A DNA stretch of 64,000 nucleotides from Sipunculus nudus (GCA_026874595.1 CM049310.1:77181056-77245055), one strand, 5' to 3'; counted from the first letter of the stretch, positions 12,681-25,050 are shown. The notes: generated by a model from the letters alone, not told the origin. Numbers and translations are program-made.

Positions 12681-13330
12681 TCTCTCCCCCATAATCAGAT
12701 ATAATTAAACCACATAAAAAATATTTACACACAAAATTAAATTATGTATTTCATTCTGATCCTCAAACAGCAAAGTAGAATGTGTTAAGTTATAAGGCCC
12801 AAAAAAGGAATGGTTCTAAGGCACTTTTTTCAGAAATCAGTTCGGGCGGGCGACATTTTATTTTTATTTATTTATTTATTTTCTTTACCTTTTTTGTTTC
12901 GTTTTGTTATGTTTCGATAAACATGTCATATGATAAGGAAAAGCATGCACTTCGGTTACAACTGACCTGTTTAATAAGACCACCTGTGAATTAAGATCAG
13001 TTTTGCCAGTCCCGCAGATGGTCATATTACGTAGATTTCACTCATCTTGATATAAGAATATTGCCTCGAAAACAAACCCTTCTAATGTACACATTAGTGT
13101 TGAGCAATCTGTAAACATTGTTCTCTCACCTTTCCGTCCGTTTGTGTTTGATCTGGTTAACAATGGCACATACTGTTTTTCTGCAAAGGCTCGCAAGTCC
13201 AAAGCACCTGAAATCAGGGTAATTTAAATAGATCTACCGACGCTGCGAAAAATTAGCAACTTGCTTCAACGGAAGAACTAATCAATCTAAACTGAGCCGT
13301 GTGCCATCCGTTCACCTGAGCATAATATAC

Positions 13331-13527
13331 CAGAGGCGGATCCAGGATTTAGGAAAGGGGGGAGGTCCAACCCAGGAGGACTAATGAAAAACCTAAAAAA
13401 AAGGTCCCAAGGTCCGGAAAGGGGGGGGGGGGGGGGTCCAGGCCGCAAAATGTTGTCTGAAACCCATCAAAAAATACGGTTGATCCGGACCAACTGAACC
13501 CCCCCCCCCCCCTTGTATCCGCTTCTG
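13331..13527. mobile_element. GGCGGATCCAGG MITE, copy 1
   Basis: About 197 bp with inverted ends CAGAGGCGGATCCAGG and, reading inward from the right, CAGAAGCGGATACAAGG. Internal poly-G and poly-C tracts face each other. It is inserted in copy B; copy A at about 8,345-8,355 shows the uninterrupted aatatatcc site. A short tata repeat on both sides (aatatac / tatatcg) is compatible with a target-site duplication. Related copies lie at 33,801-34,003 and 43,036-43,213. No transposase; mobilised in trans if at all. Confidence 0.85.
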
Positions 13528-15119
13528 TATATCGAAATCACGTAGCTACTTAGGTAAGAATTAACTTTTAATTGTTAAGAAAATGTATTTTGGAATAGTT
13601 TCGATAGCTTCATATGTAAAGTATGTACTTACATCTGATAAAATTTTTACCAAACCGTTGGTATAGATATCAAGGCATATGATGGGATCCATTTCCTGTA
13701 TGAATGAAGAACTATATTTTCTGTCTGAGATAGGACCTTACATTTTCCGTTTTGTCAAACCTCTGAAAGGGGCTCCATCGTGGGCTTTGCACTCGCGACA
13801 CGAATATAACCTAGTGTCCTGTACTCACGAAATGTAACAGATCAATGGAGTCATCATATCTATACCTGTCCTAATCGTATAAAGAGTTTTAAACCGGCCG
13901 AATTATGCATGGTCTAAAATGCCTGTTATGTCCTACACGGCTTGTTGTTATTTATCCCAAGCAAATACTAACCTATTTTTAAAAAGGACGAAATAGCCGT
14001 TCAAAATGGCGAAGTTTACGGTAAATGCCGATAATCCTGTCTTACACAACAAGGTTATCAGATACATAGTTTTCTAACGGAGTTAAATAAGACACCTTTG
14101 ATAGGTATGTTTAATTCTCACTCCAAGTCGAGAATGATCTTTTAAGTCACGTGTCCTCTTCATCCAGGAAGCACGGACTTCCGGCTTCACACTCCTCTAC
14201 AAACTTACAGATATTTATTAAGGTCTTGTCGTAAGATTCCACGCACTGTACCTCTTAGATATTATACCTAACGAAATGGAGCGGTTTAAGTGCCACCTTG
14301 AAACTATCCAATTACAGAGTGTAATTGAATTTACCCGGTGTTAGTGTGAATGACACACCAGACATAGTACAGAAATTCCCAGCACGTTGTTAGGATGGTC
14401 AGAAACCAGTTTTTGAACCGGGTAATGTTCGAGGCACCTCCATATGAAGCTGCACAAAAACCTTTGCTATCAGACATGAAGCCAGTCCAAGGCCATCTAG
14501 TTTTAAAAATGAGGCCCCTTTGGCGTCTCGGTGAAATAAATTAAGATACTGTTTCCTTTAATGGCAGGACTTGCGACTTACATGAATGCCCCGGGGAAAT
14601 TGAGCCTCGTCATCTGCTGAACAAATGACTGTGGTCTAGTAACGCTTATTTTAATGTATGCTCTAAATGTATCGAAATAACCAGTTGCAGACGGAGTTAT
14701 GTATACGGACTAGGACCCACAGCGCAGAGCAGAATGTTTTCTCTGACATGTTTTTTTCTGTTCCTATCGATTCCTGACAGGATTGTGGTGCTAAGTATAG
14801 CAGCACTGAATACTCAAGAAGTAATTCCTCTCATGTTATTGTTATCCCTACTGCTCTCAGTTAAATACAAATTATACAAAACAGGGGTGTAGCCAAGGGG
14901 GTGCATCAGGTGGCTATCCCCTCTTTCAAACTTTGCATGTAATATTGAGGAAAACTTCCCACACATTACTTCTGCTAGGAAAGTTATTGTATGAAAGTAA
15001 TTTAAAACAAACATGAAAATATCCGTCATGTTGACATAATTTAAGTTTCATTACTATACACTTTCCTCTGCAGGTAACAAATAATACATATAATAAGAGA
15101 TCAACTCGATAAGTAAGGA

Positions 15120-15410
15120 ACTAAGAAATAACTTAGAAACTTAAGATAATAAATGATGCAATGCATCCAAAATTGAAAATAATGAATGATGCATTCAAAA
15201 CTTAAAAACTGAAGAAAATGAATGATGCATCCCAAACTTAAAAACTGAATATAATGAATGATGCATCCCAAACCTAAAAACCGAATATAATGAATGATGC
15301 ATCCCAAACTTAAAAACTAAATATAATGAATGATGCATCCCTAACTTAAAAACTGAATATAATGAATGATGCATCCGAATCTGAAAATGAATGATGCATC
15401 TAAAACAAAT
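15120..15410. repeat. 'gatgcatcc' minisatellite, copy B
   Basis: About nine to ten units of gaatgatgcatcccaaac plus ttaaaaactgaatataat. Middle units are more uniform than in copy A, which suggests expansion after the segmental duplication. Confidence 0.88.
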
Positions 15411-16609
15411 GATTAAAAAGTGATTTTTTTCTATCCTTTTGAGCTATACCGTCGTACCTGTCTCGCCAGGTTTTCGTTCATCTTATTTAATTTGCTCTAT
15501 TATATCGATGAAAAGCCTACATTACAAAATTTTACTAGAATATGCATTTCAATTGATACATGCCTCAGACATGGAAGTAAAAGTTTCGAAAACGCTCTGG
15601 GAAAAAAACAGGACACCGTCATTCGTCACACTGATGAGGCGGGACCTTCTGTGCATTCTCTTTATTTGGCCAATTTTCACACGTTCACTCGTGCATAAAT
15701 GACTGTACATTTTTTTAATATTCCTTGATGACGTTTCTGGATCCAGATAATGTGCCGGATCCACACCAAGATCTCATTAATTTTTCCTTGGTCCATTCCC
15801 ATAATGTCCTGAAAATATCATGAGATATCGCTCATGATTGCGTGAGTTATGTTGTGGACAATCACCAACACAAACAAATCCACACAAAAACATACACAAA
15901 AACAGAGATAAACGCATATCCTCCTGTCTGAGGCAACTTTAAGCCACCAATGCATGCATAAATGTGAAGACTGTGTGCAGAGAGGATTTTCCCCAAGTTA
16001 AAAACTAGCTTCAGGTCAAATTAGGACTTTTGAACGGTGCATTATCAGTATAATATAACCAATATCCTAATTTTTTCTAACCTCCCATGCAGAAAAACCA
16101 GACAGTCATGAAGTGCGACCCAAATTTAAAAATGTGTGAAAAACACTGTTCCTTGCTCATTATATATCATGAAAAAAAGAAAATAAAACCATTTACCATA
16201 TATCTATGTGCATGGTTTATTTTCAGCCTCTTGGACCAATGTACTCATAAGTCTTCATTTTAGCGATGTATAATTACACAATACAACCTACAGTCACCAG
16301 ACATATAATAACATACACATTCACAGAATGTAAATCGCTATCAAACTAACATGCAGATTCCTGATGGAGACATATAAAAATAAATTAACTCGAACGCACG
16401 ACACTATTCTGTTATCTTGTCCCCAGCCGGGCTTCATAGTAACAGGTGTATACTGCTATCAAGTGCTCATTCTTCATACTAAGCTGCATGTTATTTAAAA
16501 ATTTTCGAATACGCAGGTTACAGACTAACTTGTAAATACCGGGGCTACCTCTACAGAGAGTTCCATTAAATATCAAAACGACCAGTTAAAGTATAAACTA
16601 ATATTTATA

Positions 16610-17360
16610 AAGATGGTTTATTTCAACGTCCATTCTCCAGCAATCCTCATTCAGGAATTGTTATTTGGGCCGGGGCACATTACAGTGTTCGTCTTGTCCT
16701 TCTGTCCGTCTGTCAGTGACTCTTTCTTTCGCGCGCATGATCTCAAAAAGGATTCATTTGACCTTTTTAAAATTCATAGGGATGATTGTTGTCTATGGCT
16801 CCAGATCTATTGAATAACGGACCATTCCGAATTCCAATATGGCCGCCAGAGCATAATCGGTGATATCTCAGAGAGAATATGCTTGGATTTTCTCAAATCC
16901 AAGGGATGATTGGTACCTATGAGGGCTCTAGCTCAATCGAATAACAGACCATATGGAAAACCATTTTGGCCATTAGAGCACAATCGTTGGTTCCTTTCGA
17001 GCGTTATATGTCAAAAAGATTATGCTTGATTCTTCTAAAATTCTAAAGGGTGATTGCTGCCCATAAGGGCTTCATTCCTTTCCAAACACAGGCCCTTCCA
17101 GAAGCCAATATGCCCGTCAGAGAAAAATAGGTGGTTTTCACTCAACCGCAATCTCAAAGAGAATTTGAGAATTTTTATCTTTTGACAGGGATGATTTGAG
17201 CCTATGAGGAAATACAGACCCGCCTTTTATCCAGTATAGCAGCCACAGAGCACAATCATGGATTTTCTTTAACGAATATTTGACAGAACATGGATACTTA
17301 TTTAAGGGGAAAACTTCTTTCAGAATCCTGTTAAATCCAATATGACTGCCAGGCAAATAT
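16610..17360 (+). mobile_element. Pearl/HINE-like tandem-core element, copy B
   Basis: Counterpart of 11,100-11,850 in the second duplicon, with cttctgtccgtctgtcagtg and about four units containing gggatgattggtacctatg. Its decay pattern differs from copy A, for example aagggtgattgctgcccat units with separate small deletions. Confidence 0.65.
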
Positions 17361-18441
17361 TCGAAAATCATTACACAATAAATCTTTAGATATTGCTACG
17401 ATTTTTCTGAACATTGGCCCCTTTATGATTATTTTAAAAAATCAGCCCAATCTGACATCCAGTATGGCCCCAGGACTGTCATTTGGAAGATCTGGCGATC
17501 CCGGTCCCTAATTGAGGACCTTTACGGTCCCAAACCTCAAGTTCTTAAGTAATATATGGGAAAGCATTTAATCTCCGTTTTATAACTGATAATCAATCAA
17601 GCACATTTCAAATTGAGTTGGGAGAACACATTACGACAATATTTAATCTTAAACAACTCGAACTACGTCATATTTCTAATGAATAAATAAAGTCAAAACC
17701 CAACTTAGCGTTTTGCAATTTGCTAAGTGCATTAAGTACATTAATGTTTATTTTAAATATGATATTCGCAAAAAAAATGTGTCAGTCGTGACGCTAATGC
17801 TGTTTGCTAGACTGCATTAACACAATTTTTTTTATGTGCATAAAAGGCTGAAATTCTATACCGAACCCTTATATCGGTATGGTCGTTCATATGAAACAAT
17901 CTATATTGCTAGGTTGCCTGTGACCTAATCTTTGCTAAATTCATCTGGAAAAATCTTGATTATGATTTATTTTGCATGCCATTATGTCTGCCTTAATGTT
18001 GTTTTTGTGGTGTGTGGAATTTGATCAGAAAAGTACTGGCCTTGACCTTTTCATATACCAAATTACATATATTTACACACAAAATAAAATTACATAGTTT
18101 ATTCTCATCCTCAAACAGCAAGTTAGAATGAGAGAAGTTTTTTTTTGGCAAAAAAAGCAATGGTTCTCAGGCACTTTTTTTCAGAAATCATTGCGGGTGG
18201 GCGATATTTCATTATTGACCTTTTTTGTATGTTTCGAAAAAAAATGTCATATGATCAGGAAAAGCATTAAAAAATAACAGATTTTTGCTAAACATGTAAA
18301 AGCGCTACATAAAAAAGGAAACCTTATCAAAGTTGTATTATTTTATCTTCTAGAAAGATGCAAATCGAAATTAAATATTTTTGAAGCGGGGGTAAAAATT
18401 GACGCGAGCGGTGCCTGAAAACCATACCTTTTTTTTTTGCC

Positions 18442-19640
18442 TTAGTGTCTTTCTTTCAGACTTAACACCAATGAACCGAACTGCCCCGTCCGTCCCTAAT
18501 CCGGACACATGGGTGGTCTATACACATTCGAGGTTACTGTCAAACGCCTATGGAAAACAAACGGGTTACATAATAACTGGTGTTGATGACCCGATAGAAC
18601 ACTGGGTTTCACTGCATCGCTGCATTATATTCTATATCGCCCGTTATGCCACACGGCTTTAAAAGGCCCGCGATGCTTTTAACTGTGGTCATTTGACTAG
18701 AAATTTATAGAGGTCAGAGGGTAAGCTCTCACTGGAAGGGTTAGGCGAGCGTGGTTATCTTAGTTACGTCAATTTATATATTTTGCAGTTTATATATGGT
18801 TCAGACTGCATAAATGGTAAGCTCTGTGGATATTATGTATTTTAAAAGGCTCAGGCTTGACGATAAAAATGTCTAAAGTCATAGTGACGTAGGTTTGATA
18901 AAACTTTTGTTTTATCACCTTATCAATCAACACCACTTATTCCTTATAACCCCCGCTCAATTGAAGTTCATTACTCTTAACACTCCACAGCTGAATAGAA
19001 AATGACCCTCCTAAAGCCCAATAATGAAAGACATTGTAATGTCATCCTACAGTTAATTTCGAGAAGGCAATATCGGCCGATTCAGTGAGCCGTCTGTTTC
19101 AATTAAAGTTAGCTTGATTGTGAACTCGCCCACGTGTACCGCCAGCAGTCAATGTGAAATTGCTTCAGGGTATCAAATAAATGAACGCTTGTCAATGAGA
19201 GAGGACCGGCCATTTTCCAGCATTGTCCTTATGCTTATGTATACACGCGTATTTAGATTCATGCGAATAATTTAAAAATTACGCCAGTTTACATCTTTCA
19301 CTCTCCAACAGAAAGCATATTAATAATTTCAAAATTCCGCCAGTATATATCTTTCACTCTCCTACAGAAAGCATGTTATTGCAACATAATGGCGTCCATT
19401 GGCATTACCAGCCCCACTGATAGGACAAATTGAAAAATTCAACATTCCTAAAATCAAGAAGTTTATATCATTCACTTAAACCCCTATCTCTTATTCATTA
19501 ACAGTCAAATTTAGCTTTTGTTTTGCTTTCTTCCGTTAAGTAGATTCTTAAAAGTAAAAGGCTATTTAAACATAGCATTCAATGTTATAAGTATCATAAT
19601 TAAAAGAAGGTACAATCATACCTGCAGCAAAAATCAAATA
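18442..19640. other. No gene recognised
   Basis: AT-rich DNA. The frame 18,399-18,662 begins inside the repeat end and shows no domain. Two short related blocks near 19,250-19,390 (caacagaaagcatatt / ctacagaaagcatgtt) are a local duplication. Nothing else can be supported. Confidence 0.45.
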
Positions 19641-20965
19641 AAACACAACAAGTGGCCGACCCATGGGCCATGACGCTCAGCTAATTTACACTGGGTGCTC
19701 ATTTTTTATTAATGTTATATATTGTCTTCGAGAATAGACTATGGCTAAAGTTACAGTGTTGAAAAAAGTGGACAGAAAATAAAAAATTCAGGATTCATAG
19801 GTGACCTGCCTAGGACCTCCCTGGATTTCACAATAAAGGGTTCCAAGGAAAATGGATACAATTTGTACCCTGTCTGTCTGGGTGCTCAAAATCATTTTGC
19901 TGGTCTATAGCTGGCAGAATATAGGTCACCATGATCCAATTTCAGGTTTCCAAGGAGAATTGCCGAGGATGTCCCTGAATATCATGTATGAAGATTCCAG
20001 GGGTAATGGATACAATTTGTGCCTTGTTTGTCTGGTGCTCATAACCATTTTCAGTCCATAGGTCACACAATACAGGTCACCATGACCTAATTTAAGGTTT
20101 CCAAGGACACTTGACTAAGACCTCCCTGAATTTTATATTAAAAGATCCTAGGCCTAATGGATACAATTTGTGCCCTGTCCGACTATCTGGGTGCTTATAT
20201 GACATCTTTTCTGATAGGTTGCAAAATATAGGTAATGGTGACCTAATTTCAGTTTTCCAAGGACATTGGCCAAGGACGTCTCAGAATGTTACATAAGAAG
20301 ATTCTAGGTCTAAAAGATACAATGTGTGCCCTGACTGACTGTCTGGGTGTCTTTATGACTTCTTTTCCTAAAGGTCGCAAAATATAGGTCATGGTGACCT
20401 AATTTCAGTTTTCCACAGACATTTGCCAAGGACGTCTCAGAATGTTACATTAGAATGTTCTAGGCCTAATAAATACAATGGGTGCCCTGCCTTTCTGGAT
20501 GCTCAAAATCCTGTTTTCGGCCTGTAGGTCACAAAATGTAGGTCACCATGACCTAATTTCAGGTTTCCAAGGAGATATGCCTAGGACCTCCCAGGATGTT
20601 GCATTAGAAGATCCTAAACCTAACAGATACGATTTTTGCCCATCTGACATTCAGGGTGCGCAAAATCAGGTTTATGTCTCGTAGGTCACAAAATGTAGGT
20701 CACCATGACCTAATTTCAGGTTTCCAAGGAGATTTTCCTTGAGCCTCCAAGGAAATTGTGTAAAAAGATTATAGGCCTTACAGATATTATTTGTCACCAT
20801 CTGACAATCAGGGTGTTTATACGACATCTTTTTCCTATAGGTCGCAGAATATAGGTCACAGTGACCTAATTTCAGGTTTCCAAGGACATTTGCCTAGCAC
20901 CTTCCTAAATGTCATGTTGGAGGATTCTAGGCCTAATGGATACTATTTGTGCCCCATCTATACAC
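19640..20965 (+). mobile_element. 155-bp tandem array in a pearl/HINE-like element
   Basis: Begins with acccatgggccatgacgctcagct (split here: acccatgggccatgac, gctcagct), the same kind of end as the element at 51,371. About seven units of 148-159 bp follow. Each unit has gacctaatttcaggtttcca, then ggacctccc, an agattctaggcctaa word and tacaatttgtgccctgtc. The word taatttcaggtttcca and the agattctaggtcc phrase recur in the 51-53 kb element, so both belong to one superfamily. Short frames of 60-70 codons here are by-products. The right end is cut off where the next tandem block starts, without a terminal hairpin. Confidence 0.82.
20074..20867. promoter_or_regulatory. Five perfect AGGTCAnnnTGACCT sites
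   Basis: Perfect inverted repeats of AGGTCA with a 3-bp spacer lie at 20,074-20,088, 20,386-20,400, 20,540-20,554, 20,697-20,711 and 20,853-20,867. Imperfect ones lie at 19,923 and 20,230. The last is AGGTCACAGTGACCT, identical to the classical vertebrate estrogen response element. The sites sit at one fixed position in each 155-bp unit. Binding by a nuclear receptor is possible from the motif but not shown; the motif may simply be part of the element. Confidence 0.6.
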
Positions 20966-20967
20966 TG

Positions 20968-21885
20968 TGAATATATGTAATCAAGATAACTTTAAAAAAA
21001 AATACTTTCAGTTCTGCAGCTGAAGGGCTTTTGCAGAACACATAAGCAAAATCAAACTGACATGTCAGCTCACAATGGTGTTTCGCATAAAAAACAACCA
21101 ATGCACCACTTGCTTAGCAGTGGTTCAACGATAGACGTTACACTATTGTGGACTTTTTTCCGAACTGTTCGGCATGGTGGTTTTAAATGAAAACTGTCCT
21201 CACTGAATCGGAGATAATCTTCTCTGCTGAACTTAGGGAAAACACTGTCCTCAGGATACACAGCTAATACTGAGATGACTGTTAACGTCATCAACAATAG
21301 AGATTCTTACCTATTAATCTGCTTTAATCAATCTACTAATGTCTACTAAACACCATAATGGTAAAAATGCAGCCACTGAAAGAGTTATTCGAAAGAGATT
21401 CAAGCCCAAATTGAAAATGCGTATACATTTATATATGATATTTACGCAGCATAAATAATAAGATGGGACTGGCAAAAACTGCCCACTTTACAGGTTCTCA
21501 CAAGGAAAAGTTTCACTTTTTTGTATATGTGTGTATGTGTGCTCTGTCCTGGTTGTATAATTCTAACATTTCTGCTCTATAACATCTGTTGTATTCATAA
21601 CAGCATTGCTACCATCTGTCAGTTCGGGTATTCAAACATTAACATTGAAGTCACAGATGCCATTGGTGCACAAAGAGCAGAACAGTGTTCTCTGGCAGCT
21701 AAACCTCTGACCTATGCAAGCACACTAGGCATGGCGATGACAGCCTGATGAAGGATACATTGTAATGATGTATTTCCAACCGATGGGCAGGATGTGTATA
21801 TCAAATATAAATGAGAACACAATAAAACTGTATTATAAATATATTTTATAATCATTTTTGTAACTTTTTTATTAGAAGAAATACT
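20968..21885. repeat. Tandem unit 1 of three (about 0.9 kb)
   Basis: Starts at tgtgaatatatgtaatcaag and runs to the next ctgtgaatacatgtaatcaag at about 21,884. Units 2 and 3 follow directly. Each unit carries a segment with gaactgttcggcatggtgg, and a 60-75-codon plus-strand frame ending TYASTLGMAMTA (here 21,521-21,748). On the minus strand a frame with SREDYLRFSEDSFHL is kept (21,297-21,070), with a donor-like AG|gtaagaat near 21,312. I do not recognise either peptide; the unit may derive from an older transposon or a gene fragment. Confidence 0.85.
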
Positions 21886-22288
21886 GTGAATACATGTAAT
21901 CAAGATAACTTTTATAAAAATACTTTCAGGTTTGCAGCTTTAGGGCTTTTGAAAAAAAAACATAAGCAAAATCAAACTGACATGTCAGCTCACAATGGTG
22001 TTTCGCATATATAACAACTAATGCACCACTTGCTTAGCTGTGGTTAAACGGTAGACTTTACACTATGGTGGACTTTTTTCCGAACTGTTCGGCATGGTGG
22101 TTTTAAATGAAAACTGTCCTCACTGAATCTGAGATAATCTTCTCTGCTAACTTGGTGAAAACACTGTTTTAAATATCTAATGCAATAAGTCCTTTGGTGT
22201 CAATCAGGATACACGCAAAAACTGAAATGACTGCTGAAGTCATAAACAGGAGAGATTCTTACCCATAAATCTGCATTAAGCAGTGCAC

Positions 22289-23281
22289 TACCTGTCTAAT
22301 CGTAAGCAAGTGGTTTATTCTAATGGATTGCTTTCAGAACCACGCACCTTGGACATAGGTACCCCACAGGGCACTGTCCTTGGACCTATATTTTTCCTTT
22401 TTTATCTAAATGATCTTCCAATGTTCCTCAGTGAGAGATGCGTCATTTATGCTGATGATATTTCAATTTATTCTTCAGCGAATTCAGCCGCTAAAGCTAT
22501 AGAGTCATTACAAGTAAATCTCGAAATTGCACTTAAATGGTTTAGAGAGAATCGACTGAGTATAAATCCCCAAAAATCATCATTCATATTATTTGGCCCC
22601 AAGTCTAAAACCAATGGAAATCAACTGAACATTTCCATGGATAACATTACAGTGATGCCGGTTGAACACACAAAGCTTTTAGGTGTTATCATCGACGCTG
22701 GTCTTACATGGAAAAAACATATTCAACTGGTGTGCGACAAAATAGTATCAAAACTAGGTCTCCTTTTCAGATTAAGTAAAACCTTAGATGTCTTTAGCTT
22801 AAACACACTTTACAATGCCTTAATTCAGAGTCACATTGATTATTGTATATCTGTCTGGGGTAATTCCTCCAAAACGTATTTATTACAACTCCAAAAACTT
22901 CAAAATAGAGCTGCTAGAATCGTTACTAAAACTTATGATACCAATATATCCTCTACATCATTGATTGCAAAATTGGGTTGGATGAATGTTAAACAGAGAT
23001 ACCAATATTTTGTTTCTTTAATGGTCTTTAAATGTTTGTCTGGTAATGTCCCTCCCTCTCTTACGCATACGTTCAGCCGTGTTAATAGTGCATATAATAC
23101 TCGTTTTTCTCAGGGCTTCAATTTATCATTACCTAAACCAAACAGAGAATCCTTCAAAGCAAGTCTTGCATATGCTGGTCCCATCCACTGGAATTCTTTA
23201 CCTGTAAGTGTCAAATCTGCAACCAGTCTCTGCCAGTTTAAATCATTGTACAAGCAATTTATGCCATATAATTTTTCATAG
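22289..23281 (+). pseudogene. Reverse transcriptase, C-terminal half of domain onward
   Basis: About 330 codons open to a TAG stop at 23,279. The frame has no native start: the first codons are host DNA, and the retroelement part starts near YLSNRKQ. Motif GTPQGTVLGP (residues about 26-35) is the RT region just upstream of the catalytic box, and YADD (residues 56-59) holds two catalytic aspartates. N-terminal RT motifs and the endonuclease are missing. The rest (a connection region rich in LQKLQNRAARI and the WNSLP word) is typical of the thumb and C-terminal part of CR1/Jockey-group ORF2 proteins. There is no frameshift or internal stop, so the insertion is young, but it cannot encode an active enzyme by itself. 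Confidence 0.93.
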
Positions 23282-23645
23282 CTTGTTCACAGGTGCCTTT
23301 TCGTCTTTGTATTCATTACCTATATTACTGTGTCATTATGTAATATATTTATTGTGAAATCACGATCTTACATGTTTTAATTTTTAGTCAGGCTTCTTAT
23401 TTAAATTTATTTACTCAATATTCGTGTATATCATTTAAGAATTTTTTTTCTATGATCATTTTAAACCATGTATGTATAACTGTTTTTTATGTATGCATGT
23501 ATTTTAGTTTCAGTTCTTTCATATTTGCTTTTTTATCTGTGTACTTATCTATATCATCTAGACCAGGACCCTATTGAAAAACAGCTTTTGCTGAATAGGC
23601 TATCCTGGTTAAAAATGTATTATAAATAAATAAATAAATAAATAA
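22289..23645 (+). mobile_element. 5'-truncated non-LTR retrotransposon (CR1/Jockey-like)
   Basis: The insertion begins within a reverse transcriptase domain, around tacctgtctaatcg, and ends in a (TAAA)n tail at 23,622-23,645. The 3' UTR contains gaccaggaccctattg and gctgaataggctatcctgg. Units 1 and 3 give the empty site cactaatgtctacttaac, so both borders are fixed to within a few bases by shared nucleotides (cta on the left, aatg on the right). No clear target-site duplication is seen. Severe 5' truncation and a short-repeat tail are typical of target-primed reverse transcription. Confidence 0.93.
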
Positions 23646-23815
23646 ATGTCTACTTAACACCATAATGGTCCAAATACAGCCCCTGAAGGCAGTCAATCGA
23701 AAGAGATTCGAGCCCAAATTGAAAATGTGTATATATTTATGAATTATATATACGCAATATTAAAATCAGATAGTACTGGCAAAAACTGCCTATTATACAG
23801 GGGCCCACAAGGAAA

Positions 23816-23819
<4 letters not shown>

Positions 23820-23880
<61 letters not shown>
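23820..23880. repeat. (CT)n(TA)n compound microsatellite
   Basis: About 13 CT units pass directly into about 17 TA units. A matching compound tract lies in unit 3 at 24,870-24,920, and a (TA)n(TG)n tract at 25,006-25,084. Confidence 0.97.
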
Positions 23881-23885
<5 letters not shown>

Positions 23886-24285
23886 AGTAGTATTAGTAGT
23901 AAACATGTCTGAATAACTATAAAGCGCTGGTCCCATTGTGCTCTATCCTGGTTGCATAATTCTTACATTTTTGCCCTATAACATCTGTTGTATTCATAAC
24001 AGCATTGCTACCATCTGTCAGTTCGGGTATTCAAACATTAACATTGAAGTCACAGACGCCATTGGTGCACGAAGAGCAGAACAGTGTTCTCTGGCAGCTA
24101 AACCTCTGACCTATGCAAGCACACTGGGCATGGCAATGACAGCCTGATGAAGGATACATTGTAATGATGTTTTTACAACCGACATGTACAGGATGTGCAT
24201 ATCAAATATAAATGAGAACACAATAAAACTGTATTATAAATATATTTAATAATCATTTTTGTAACTTTTTTATTAGAAGAAATAC

Positions 24286-24888
24286 TGTGAATACATGTAA
24301 TCAAGACAACTTTTATAAAAATACTTTCAGGTTTGCGGCTTTAGGGCTTTTGAAAAAAAAAACATAAGCAAAATCAAACTGACATGTCAGCTCAATGGTG
24401 TTTCGCATATTAAACAACTAGTGCACCACTTGCTTAGCTGTGGTTAAACGATAGACGTTACACTATTGTGGACTTTTTTCCGAACTGTTCGGCATGGTGG
24501 TTTTAAATGAAAACTGTCCTCACTGAATCGGAGATAATCTTCTCTGCTGAACTTGGTGAAAACACTGTTTTAAATATCTAATGCAATAAGTCCTTTGGTG
24601 TCAATCAGGATACACGCAAAAACTGAAATGACTGCTGAAGTCATAAACAGGAGAGATTCTTACCTATAAATCTGCATTAATCAGTGCACTAATGTCTACT
24701 TAACACCATGATGGTACAAATACAGCCCCTGAAGGGAGTCAATCGAAAGAGATTCAAGCCCAAATTGAAAATGCGTATACATTTATATATGATATTTACG
24801 CAGCATAAATAATCAGATGGGACGGGCAAAAACTGCCTATTATACAGGGGCCCACAAGGGAATGTTTCACTCTCTCTCTCTCTCTCTC

Positions 24889-24919
<31 letters not shown>

Positions 24920-25013
24920 GTGGTAGTAGTAGTAAACATGTCTGAATAACTATAAAGCTCTGGTCCCATCCTACAGTGCATTCTAGAAGATGTTTAAGGC
25001 AGTATAATATATA

Positions 25014-25050
<37 letters not shown>

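Larger units (their letters stand above)
7987..12943 (+). repeat. 5-kb tandem segmental duplication, copy A
   Basis: Copy A runs in direct orientation against copy B (12,944-18,267), matching almost throughout at roughly 90 percent by eye. It begins at gaaagcatgcac and ends inside ggaaaagcat, where copy B starts with gcatgcac; the shared AAAGCAT sits exactly at the join. Copy A lacks about 375 bp present in B (13,766-14,142). It has an extra stretch of about 200 bp at 12,515-12,720 that ends in a poly-C/CCCA tract. Inside are a minisatellite (9,560-9,790) and a HINE-like array (11,100-11,850). No gene is recognised; frames such as 8,500-8,784 are not conserved in copy B. Confidence 0.93.
12944..18267 (+). 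repeat. 5-kb tandem segmental duplication, copy B
   Basis: Direct repeat of 7,987-12,943. It starts at the microhomology aaagcatgcac and continues past the equivalent of the copy A end: after aaagcat (18,261-18,267) the sequence runs on to about 18,441, matching the fragment at 190-465. Copy B contains a MITE (13,331-13,527) absent from copy A, about 375 bp at 13,766-14,142 missing from A, and a longer 'gatgcatcc' array. It lacks about 40 bp of A near 10,085-10,130. No conserved coding frame spans both copies. A diverged inverted fragment of the same repeat lies at 50,040-50,345. Confidence 0.93.
21886..24285. repeat. Tandem unit 2, interrupted by a LINE
   Basis: Same unit as 20,968-21,885, split at about 22,289 by a 1.36-kb retrotransposon fragment; the unit resumes at 23,646 (gtctacttaacaccataatgg). 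Without the insert it is about 1.04 kb. Its (CT)n(TA)n tract at 23,820-23,880 replaces a short AT stretch of unit 1. The conserved frame here is 23,938-24,147. Confidence 0.88.
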
